From the NCBI GenBank assembly GCA_029945375.1, contig CM057059.1, positions 1,922,001 through 1,986,000 of the forward strand: a DNA stretch of 64,000 nucleotides, in the 5' to 3' direction. The stretch's first letter is position 1, and each line of letters begins with the position of its first letter. A model generated the notes under the pieces. That model did no database searches. It had not been told where the DNA came from and saw nothing but the letters and a program-made list of their open reading frames with translations. Both the position numbers and the translations under genes were made by a program. Positions 56,570 to 64,000 of the stretch are shown here, piece after piece. Source of the stretch: Agaricus subrufescens. Taxonomy: Eukaryota > Basidiomycota > Agaricomycetes > Agaricales > Agaricaceae.

Positions 56570-59346
56570 CGATTAGCCTATTAGCTCTCTCCGCAAGGCC
56601 ATTCTGCTGAGGCCTGTTGTGAGTAGAATGCCTCCTTTCGATGCCAGACTGCTCCATGAACGTTAGGAACACTTTAGACATGTATTCACCGCCTTTATCA
56701 TCCTGTAGAGCCCGAATTTTGACTCCAAGTTGGTTCTCAGCCCAAGATTTGTAGACTTTGAATGCTTCAAAGGCTTCTGACTTGCTTTTAAGCAAGTGTA
56801 CAGCCCGAAATCGCGTTGCGTCGTCTATAAACGTGATCCAGTACTTGTAGCCTGAGTGGGAAGCGACTGGGAGCGGTCCGTGAAGGTCTGAATGCACCAG
56901 CTCGAGAGGGGATCGATTGTGATTGAGGGAGGGAGGAAATGGTAGTGAATGCATCTTGCCAGCAAGGCAGGGCTCACATATAGGGTCAGGAGGAGCATTA
57001 GAATCGAGTTTGAGGCCTGTAACAAGGTCCTTACTCAACATAGACTTCACATCAGCATAATTGTGATGAATGAAGCAACGATGCCACAGGGAGAGGTCAG
57101 CTGGCAGTGTAGACACAGCAAAAGCAGCCTTGGAAGTGATTGTAGAGCCATCTAGCTCAGCAGAGTTGTTGGAGTGGATAGTGGCCGTAAAAAGCGTTGT
57201 TCCCTTGCACTGGAAGGCAATAGAGCGAGCAGAAATGGTGATATTGAAGCCCTTGTGCTGAGCAAGGTATAAACATGACAGCAGATTACTCCTGAGGTCA
57301 GGAACATGTAGTACCCTCGAAAACTCGACCGCTCTAGCCTCCTTTCCATTAACAACTGGTTTAAACACCACAGAACCTATCCCCGCAGAGTATACAACTG
57401 AATTATCAGCTAATCGGATAGGAATGCGATTGGGGGAGTAGTTCTTGAACCAGTGACGATGTGGGGTCATATGAGAAGTGGCCCCAGTGTCTGCAAGCCA
57501 ATGGAAGTCAGCATCGAGCATTCCCTTCTTGACCTCTAACCACCACCTTCCCTTTTGGGACAGGTGGGGCGTCCGCCTTAGTAGCTGGGGTGCCACTCCC
57601 TGGCAAAATCGGACGAGGAGCTGAGTAGGCGGGGTGTTACTCCCTGCTGAAATCCCAGAGGTTACGTTGAATAGCACGGCTGTCTTATGTGCTATCGTTT
57701 GGATGTCGAGGCGGCCACCGTTGAGCAGAATGGGGTATGTTACTCCCCTACTGTTTGACCCCCCAGAACGAAAACCCTTCGTTCCACCCTCGCACCCATC
57801 ACTTTCGCGGGCGCACCCCCTCGTCTAGACTGGCCAAAGCCCTCTGGACACCACCGCGTCGGCGCCGCTCACAGCGCCCACTCTCCCTTCCCTCAACGGA
57901 CGTCGGATGCGACCACGTCCAAGACTTGCCGCCCCTCCTCATCGGGTGGTCCGATCCCCTTCCGCACTGGGCTGCGGTGTCTTCAAGAGACCCTCCCATC
58001 GTGCACCATTTTTCAGCGGCATCGCGCTGCTCGATCCCCCCCCAGTCGTCACTCTCTGGCGGCCACCATTCTGCTGCGCACTTGTGCGTGGCTTCCCTCC
58101 CCCTCTTCCCGGCTGGATCCTACTCTGGGTCAGGCCACTATTGGCTGGCTATTTTTGGCTAGCACCGAGTAGGTTGCGTTATTTTGTGACGTGACCTCAC
58201 GCTCCGGGTCTACTGGCCCACCATTTGGAAAGCCCAACTCCCCCGGCTCTTCCGTTCTGTCTCTGACCGGCCCCGGCGACTCTAGAAGCCGGCTCACACC
58301 ATTCGCTCCTGGCACTTAGCTGCCCCGACACTCCTTCCTCCCGCCTTCGGGCATCATTGTTCTGCCGCACATCGTCAAAGCGGCATCCACCGCCCTCCCA
58401 AGGGCATTTCCGTAGGTGACGCCTTTTGCGGCCTACACCATCAGCGTTGATTTCGATTGGCGCACCGCTGGTCACCATGCCGGCTTTCCGGGCTCGTATC
58501 TTGGGTGGCATGTGGCTGAAATAGTCCCTCACTCACTGTATGTGGGTCCACCATTACGCTAGGGCTTGAGCACTGCGCTCGCCCAACTGCGACCTCGCCC
58601 ATGGATAAAATTTAGAAAATGTAGGTGTATATAAAAAGCGATTATTCTTCGAGCGCTTGACCTAGTCGCGCGGATACGTTTCTTTCCCTCCTAGCCTTAG
58701 GCTGAAGAGGTATGGGTCTGGGGGCCCCTGTAAGGCAACGCGTTATGGCAGCCATTTCGTAGTGGTATGGTACTTACGATCCATTTGTATTCGAGAGCCA
58801 CTGTGAATAAAGGTCGACCGGGAGGTCCCATTGATTAAAAAAAAAAAAAAAAAAAAAAAAAAGTCAGCATCGAGCTGTAGAGGCGTAGAAAGCGAAGGGG
58901 AAGGGGAGGGATGTGAGGCACTTGCATTTCCAGCGAATTCACGCACTCTCTGCGCTTTTTCGGGGCTAGAAGTCGAAGAGGAGCTTGCTGCAGAGCCTGA
59001 GACATCATTTGAAGCATCCTGAGCCTTGTTAGCCTTGTTTCCACGAGTTCTAGGCTTCTGAGCATCCTCCTGGGCGCGTTTTCTCGCGTTTTCGAATGCC
59101 CTACACGTCTCCACCTTGTGACCTAGCCTCCCACAGAAATTGCAGCTCACTGACGCGTTTTTGAAGCCAGAGCGAGCGGCTAGAGCCTGGGAGCCTCCCA
59201 AAGTGTCCCCAGCGCGTTTTTTGCGTTGTATATCCTCTGTGACAAAGGCCTGATGAATGGTAGCCTTGTCCAGCTTGTCCATAAGCAAAAGAGATGAGGA
59301 GAAGGCGGAATAGTCATCTGGGAGCGCTCTAATGAGGGCCATAGAC
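56570..59346 (-). mobile_element. Copia K5: gag, protease, integrase
   Basis: It is minus strand. The gag part at 59,343-58,876 reads MALIRALPDDYSAFSSSLLL, the knuckle CNFCGRLGHKVETC and KRAQEDAQKPRTRGNKANKA. Across the non-coding insertion (57,520-58,860), protease/pre-integrase continues (LDADFHWLADTGATSHMTPH, LSLWHRCFIHHNYADVKSML, CEPCLAGKMHSLPFP) into integrase (YKYWITFIDDATRFRAVHLL, RALQDDKGGEYMSKVFLTFM, HNRPQQNGLAERANR), where it is cut at about 56,570. Apart from the insertions the frame is open, so this is a young copy. It ends on the right in a second non-coding retroelement at 59,347. Confidence 0.9.
57520..58860 (+). mobile_element. Non-coding poly(A) retroelement, copy A
   Basis: It is 1,341 bp. 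The 5' end is ATTCCCTTCTTGACCTCTAA, continuing CCACCACCTTCCCTTTTGGG. The 3' end has AATAAAGG, CCATTGATT and A24. The 15-bp target duplication AAGTCAGCATCGAGC is perfect (57,505-57,519 and 58,861-58,875) in the copia protease region. I see no coding frame with family similarity and no tRNA-like A/B boxes, so it is not a classical SINE. It looks like a pol II-transcribed passenger of the LINE. Confidence 0.92.
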
Positions 59347-60182
59347 ATTCCCTTCTTGACCTCTAACCACCACCTTCCCTTTTGGGATAGGTGGGGCGAA
59401 CGCCTTAGTAGCTGAGATGTCCACTCCTCGGTGAAATCGTTCGAGGTGCTGAGTAGGTGGGGTCTCACTCCCTGCTGAAATCCCAGAGGCCACGTTGAAT
59501 AGCGCGGCCGCTATTTGTGCTATCGTTGGATGTCGTAGCGGCCACCGTTGGGCAGACTGGAGTATGTTACTCCCCTACTGTCTGACACTCGGGACGAAAT
59601 CTCTTCGTTCCACCCTTGCGCTCATGCTTATCATGGGCGCACCCCCTCGTCTGGACTGGCCCAAGCCCTCTGGACACCACCGCGTCGGCGCCACTCACAG
59701 CGCCCACATTCCCTTCCCTCAACGGACGTCGGATGCGACCACGTCCAACTTTTGCCATCCCCCCCTCTTTTTCCCCATCGGACGGTCCGATCCCCTCCTG
59801 CACCGGGCTGCGGTGTCTTCAAGAGACCCTCCCGCCGTGCACCATTTTTCAGCAGCATTGCGCTGCTCGATCTCCCCCAGTCGTCCATTCTCTGGCGGCC
59901 ACCATTTTGCTGCACACTTGTGTGTGGCTCCCCCTCCCTCTTCTCGGCCGGATCCTACCCTGGGTCCGTCCACCATTGGCCAGCTATTTTTGGCTGGCAC
60001 CGAGTGGTTGCGTTACTCTGTGACGTGACCTCACGCTCCGGGTCTTTCGACCCAACACTCGGAAAGTCCAATTTCCCCCCGACTTTCCAGCCTGTCCCTT
60101 CCGGCCCCGGCTACTTTGTAGCCGGTCCCCTCATTCGTTCCTGGCACCCAGCTGCCCCGACACTCTTTCCCGGCCCTGGCTA
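59347..60182 (+). mobile_element. Non-coding poly(A) retroelement, copy B (3' end cut off)
   Basis: It has the same 5' end as copy A and runs in parallel to GGCCCTGGCTA. There a copia LTR begins, so the last ~450 bp and the tail are missing. It inserted in copia gag between GAATTG-type host sequence and SMALIRAL. Confidence 0.88.
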
Positions 60183-60505
60183 TGTTAGACTGCCCCAACA
60201 GTCTTGTATATGGACTTAGAGATGGTACGACTGTCGGAGGTAGAACGTAGCGCGTGCAGAGACGGTTCTAACGGTGGTAGCTATGAGTGAATCGGATAAG
60301 AATTGATTAAGCAATCCTGTGAACAAGTCTAAGAAGCTATCTATGAATACACAGAACTCTATACTCACCTGTGAACAAGTCTAAGAAGCTAAAGGCTTCT
60401 AGAGCGTCCACAGGCAAGTTCAACATGTGCTTACTAATATATCACATGATCAGAAAGTCGTACCATCTCTAAGTCCATATACAAGACTGTTGGGGCAGTC
60501 TAACA
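60183..60505 (-). repeat. 3' LTR of copia K6 with a 49-bp inverted extension
   Basis: On the minus strand the LTR starts TGTTAGACTGCCCCAACAGT at 60,505 next to the polypurine tract and ends TTCTACCTCCGACA at 60,232, by comparison with the other LTRs. The 49 bp further left (60,183-60,231) repeat the LTR start in opposite orientation, perfectly. Like the other LTRs it has two AGCTTCTTAGACTTGTTCAC repeats flanking GTGAGTATAG. Confidence 0.82.
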
Positions 60506-62602
60506 CACCCCCTTGATCCAACCAGTCCATACTACTGTCCAAGTCCCAACAACGGCACAGCAAAGTCAACAACCTTTAGTGATACAGCCTTAGTTAGGAT
60601 GTCTGCAACTTGCTGATCAGTAGACACATAGAGAGGATCAATGACTCCATCTTCTACAGCCTCGCGGAGCCAATAAAAGCGAAGATCTAGGTGTTTCATG
60701 CGCCCGTGGTGCTCAGGATTCTTGGCTACACTGATCCCAGACTTGTTATCCACAAAAAGTGTTGAGGGAAGTGTCTGGTTTTTTTTTTTTTTTTTTTTGT
60801 ATCAATGGCACCTCTCGGTGGACCTTTATTCCAAGTAGCTATACGACATCCGGTTAGATACTCCGGGCATACTACAGGGAAATGGCAGCCATGACGCGTC
60901 GCCGAAAGAAACATTAGCCCCAAACAACATTATAATCATATATCGTATCCGGCGGAATTTACATCGCCTCGAAGAGAAAAGTAAAATAAAACAAAACATA
61001 AGAATAAGAATAATGGTGGGCCGTAAAGAGAAATGTACGAAGCGAGCCTTGGCTCAAGCAAACATGACACCTACGTTACAGCCCGGATACGCCCCCGATT
61101 TTCTGACGAGGCGGTTGCAGTCGCGCGCGCAGCGCAGCGAGTGCAAATGGTGGGTGCCGGTGGAACGCGCTCCCGTGGAAAGAATGACGGAGGCAGCTGG
61201 GTGCCTGAAGAGATTGTGGAGGGCTGGCCATCGCATAGAGTAGCCAGGGCTGGGAGAGAATGTCGGGGCAGCTGGGTGCCAGGAACGAATGAGGGAACCG
61301 GCTACAAAGTAGCCGGGGCTGGGAGGGACAGGATGGAAAGTTGGGGGGATATTGGACTTTCTGTATGTTGGGTCAGAAGACCCGGAGCATGAGGTCACGT
61401 CACAGAGTAACGCAACCACTCGGTGCCAGCTAAGAATAGCTAGCCAATGGTGGACGGACCCAGGGTAGGATCCAGCCGAGAAGAGGGAAGGGGGAGCCAC
61501 GCACAAGTGCGCAGCAAAGTGGTGGCCGCCAGAGAATTGACAACCGGGAGAGATCGAGCAGCGCAATGCCGCTGAAAGATGGTGCACGGCGGGAGGGTCT
61601 CTTGAAGACACCGCAGCCCGGTGCGGGAAGAGATCGGACCGTCCGATGGGGAAAAGAGGGGGAGACGGTGAAAGTTGGACGTGGTCGCATCTGATGTCCA
61701 TTGAAGGAAGGGAGTGTGGGCGCTGTGAGTGGCGCCGATGCGGTGGTGTCCAGAGGGCTTGGGCCAGTCCAGACAAGGGGGTGCGCCCATGATAAGCATG
61801 AGCGTGAGGGTGGAATGAAGAGTTTTCGTCCCGAGTGTCAGACAGTAGGGGAGTAACATACCCCAGTCTGCCCAACGGTGGCCGCTACGACATCCAGCGA
61901 TAGCACAGATAGTGGCCGCGCTATTCAACGTGGCCTCTGGGATTTCAGCAGGGAGTAAGACCCCGCCTACTCAGCGCCTCGAACGATTTCACCGAGGAGT
62001 GGACATCTCAGCTACTAAGGTGTTCCCCCCACCTATCCCAAAAGGGAAGGTGGTGGTTAGAGGTCAAGAAGGGAATGGGGAAGTGTCTGGTGATAGCCAA
62101 ACTCAGTCAGGATGTTCCTAGTCCACTTGATCTCCTTTCCAGCCTCGAAGGCAGCAACAAATTCAGCCTCAGTGCTCGAGAGAGTCACAAAGGGCTGACG
62201 CTTTGAGGACCATCCTACAGCAGCCCCAGACACTAGAGTCACATAACCACCTGTAGCTGACCTGTGGCCTTGCAGCCACCATGGGAAGCGTCAGAATAGG
62301 TGGTAAACAGCTCTCCAGAGTCACTACCTCGGTAGACAAGCTGGTAGTGCAGTGTGCCCTTCAAATAGCAAAGTAAATGCTTTACAGCAAGCCAATGGGC
62401 AGGAGCAGGACTGTGATTGAATCTCCCAAGGTAGGAGACTGCATAGGCAATGTCGGGTCGAGTTATGGTGGCTAGATACTGCAGGGCACCTACAGCAGAG
62501 AGATAAGGAACTGACTTCATCTCAGCCTGCTCCTCAAGTGAGGGAACAATGTCCGAGAGCTCAGATCCAGGAGGTAGAGGGGTGGAAAGGGAGTTAGAAT
62601 CC
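60506..62602 (-). mobile_element. Copia K6: RT end and RNase H, split by retroelement C
   Basis: It is minus strand. 62,602-62,091 encodes DSNSLSTPLPPGSELSDIVP, YLSAVGALQYLATITRPDIA and RNase H (SDASHGGCKATG, one frame error, LSSTEAEFVAAFEAGKEIKW). After the insertion, 60,778-60,532 gives MDNKSGISVAKNPEHHGRMK and QQVADILTKAVSLKVVDFAV to GLGQ. It ends in the polypurine tract GGATCAAGGGGGTG. The 5' part lies beyond the next insertion at 62,603. Confidence 0.88.
60779..62077 (-). mobile_element. Non-coding poly(A) retroelement, copy C (complete)
   Basis: It is minus strand, 1,299 bp. The tail shows as T18 at 60,779 followed by GTATCAATGGCACC. The 5' end is at 62,077 (CATTCCCTTCTTGACCTCTA in sense). 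The 13-bp target duplication GGGAAGTGTCTGG is perfect (60,766-60,778 and 62,078-62,090) within copia RNase H. Its last ~150 bp match the ORF1-only copies 1 and 4, while its 5' box matches copies A, B and D. Confidence 0.93.
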
Positions 62603-64000
62603 ATTCCCTTCTTGACCTCTAACCACCACCTTCCCTTTTGGGATGGGTGGGGCCTACGCTTTAGTAGCTGAGACGTCCACTCCTCGGTGAAATCGTAGGG
62701 GGTGCTGAGTAGGCGGGGTCTCACTCCCTGCTGAAATCCCAGAGGTTCGAGTTGAATAGCGCGGTCGGCATCTGTGCTATCGTTGGATGTCGTGTCGACC
62801 ACCGTTGGGCGGCCTTGGGGTATGTTACTCCCCTTCCGCTTGACTCTCGGGGCGTATTCTCTGCGTCCCACCCTCGCGCTCTCTCCTTGGGGGCGCACTC
62901 CTCGTCCAGGTGGTCAAAGCCTCTTGGACACCGTTGCGCTGGCGCCGCTCTCTGCGCCTCACATTCCTTTTTCTTACCCGGGGCGAATAACCTTCGTTCC
63001 ACCACTCGCGCCCGCTCTTCTCATGGGCGCACCCTCTCGTCTGGACTGGCCAACACCCTCCGGACACCACCGCGTCGGCGCCGCTCACAGCGCCCACCTT
63101 CCCTTCTCTCAACGGACATCGGATGCGACCATGTCCAATCTTTCACCGTCCGCTTTCCCCTCTCCCATCGGACGGTCCGATTCCTCTACGCACCGGGCTG
63201 CGGTGTCTTCAAGAGACCCTCCCGTCGTGCACCATTTTCCAGCAGCATCGCGCTGCTCGATCTCCCCCGGTTGTCCATTCTATGGCGGCCACCATTCTGC
63301 TGCGCACTTGTGCGTGGCTCCCCCTTCCCTCTCCCCGGCCGGATCCTACCCTGGGTTCGTCCACCATTGGCCTGCTATTTTTGGCTGGCACCGAGTGGTT
63401 GCGTTACTCTGTGACGTGACCTCACGCTCCGGGTCTTTCGACCCAACACTAGGAAAGTCGAAAATCCCCCCGACTTTTCCATCCTGTCCCTTCCGGCCCC
63501 GGCTACTTCGTAGCCGGCTCCCTCATTCGTTCCGGCACCCAGCTGCCTCAACACTCTCTCCCGGCCCTGGCTACTCTATGCGATGGCCAGCCCTCCACGA
63601 TCTCTTCAGGCGCACAGCCGCCTCCGTCATTCTTTTCACGGGAGCACGTTCCACCGGCACCCACCATCTGCGCTCGCTGCGCTCCGCGCGCGACCGCAAC
63701 CGCCCTGTCTTTGAAAATCGGGGGCGTATCCGAGCTGTAACGTAGGTGTCTTATGTTTGCTTGAGCTAAGGCTCGCTTCGTACACTTTTCTTTACGGCCC
63801 ACTATTTTATTCTTATGTTTTATTTTTCTTTTTCTCTTCGAGGCGATGTAAATTCCGCCGGATACGTTATATGATTATAATGTTGTTTGGGGCTAATGTT
63901 TTTCTTCGGCGACGCGTCATGGCTGCCATTTCTTAGTAGTATGCCCGGAGTATCTAACCGGATGTCGAATAGCTACTTTGAATAAAGGTCCACCGAGAGG
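62603..64000 (+). mobile_element. Non-coding poly(A) retroelement, copy D (runs to window end)
   Basis: The 5' end is ATTCCCTTCTTGACCTCTAA at 62,603, inside copia K6. The copy is almost complete: the last bases in the window, AATAAAGGTCCACCGAGAGG, lie about 15 nt before the expected tail. It is longer than copies A-C because it carries an extra diverged copy of a ~115-bp module (about 62,866-62,980 and 62,992-63,107). Confidence 0.9.

Noticed and set aside
57520..58860. tRNA- or 5S-derived SINE
   Set aside because: No A/B box pair near the 5' end, the length is far above SINE range, and an AATAAA signal points to pol II.
57520..64000. Open frames of 140-320 codons in the non-coding retroelements
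   Set aside because: They change frame between copies, have GC-rich composition-driven length, and share no conserved protein.
1..64000. CRISPR arrays, bacterial operons, rRNA or tRNA genes
   Set aside because: Eukaryotic introns throughout; no spaced short repeats and no cloverleaf or rRNA sequence recognised.

Overview
The window comes from a basidiomycete fungus, most likely an Agaricomycete. The coding genes carry many very short introns (44-93 nt, GT...AG), and the first gene looks like a Clp1-type sexual-development gene known from basidiomycetes. I do not name a species.

Layout. Positions 1-11.6 kb form a compact gene-dense block: a Clp1-like gene (+), RCF1 (-), URM1 (+), a multi-pass membrane protein (+), ARP2 (-) and a large SH3/Ras-association polarity protein of Bud14/Tea4 type (+). 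RCF1/URM1 and ARP2/SH3 are divergent pairs separated by only 71 and 81 bp. From about 11.75 kb to the end there is no ordinary host gene that I can support. The rest is a nested transposon graveyard, about 52 kb.

The graveyard contains: (1) fragments of at least five Ty1/copia elements with LTRs of about 275-325 bp; (2) a Ty3/gypsy integrase fragment facing a block of plus-strand, apparently spliced genes of unknown function (17.8-23.4 kb); (3) two copies of an 8.1-kb non-LTR retrotransposon (LINE), each with ORF1 (zinc knuckles) and ORF2 (AP endonuclease plus reverse transcriptase) overlapping by ATGA; (4) five copies of 2.1-2.3 kb ORF1-only elements, one of them full length with an open 580-codon ORF; (5) four copies of a 1.3-1.4 kb non-coding poly(A) retroelement; (6) two copies of a 1,578-bp TA-flanked inverted-repeat element; and (7) a 311-bp element rich in AGCTTTT.

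The main biological signal is that classes 3, 4 and 5 share a 5' box and the same 7-mer, CATTGAT, directly before the poly(A). They look like one three-tier retrotransposition system: an autonomous LINE, ORF1-only passengers and non-coding passengers. Perfect or near-perfect 13-15 bp target-site duplications document several insertions and allow the nesting order to be read. Copies in the left part have lost CpG by C-to-T decay, while copies in the right part are CpG-rich, so insertion age differs along the window.
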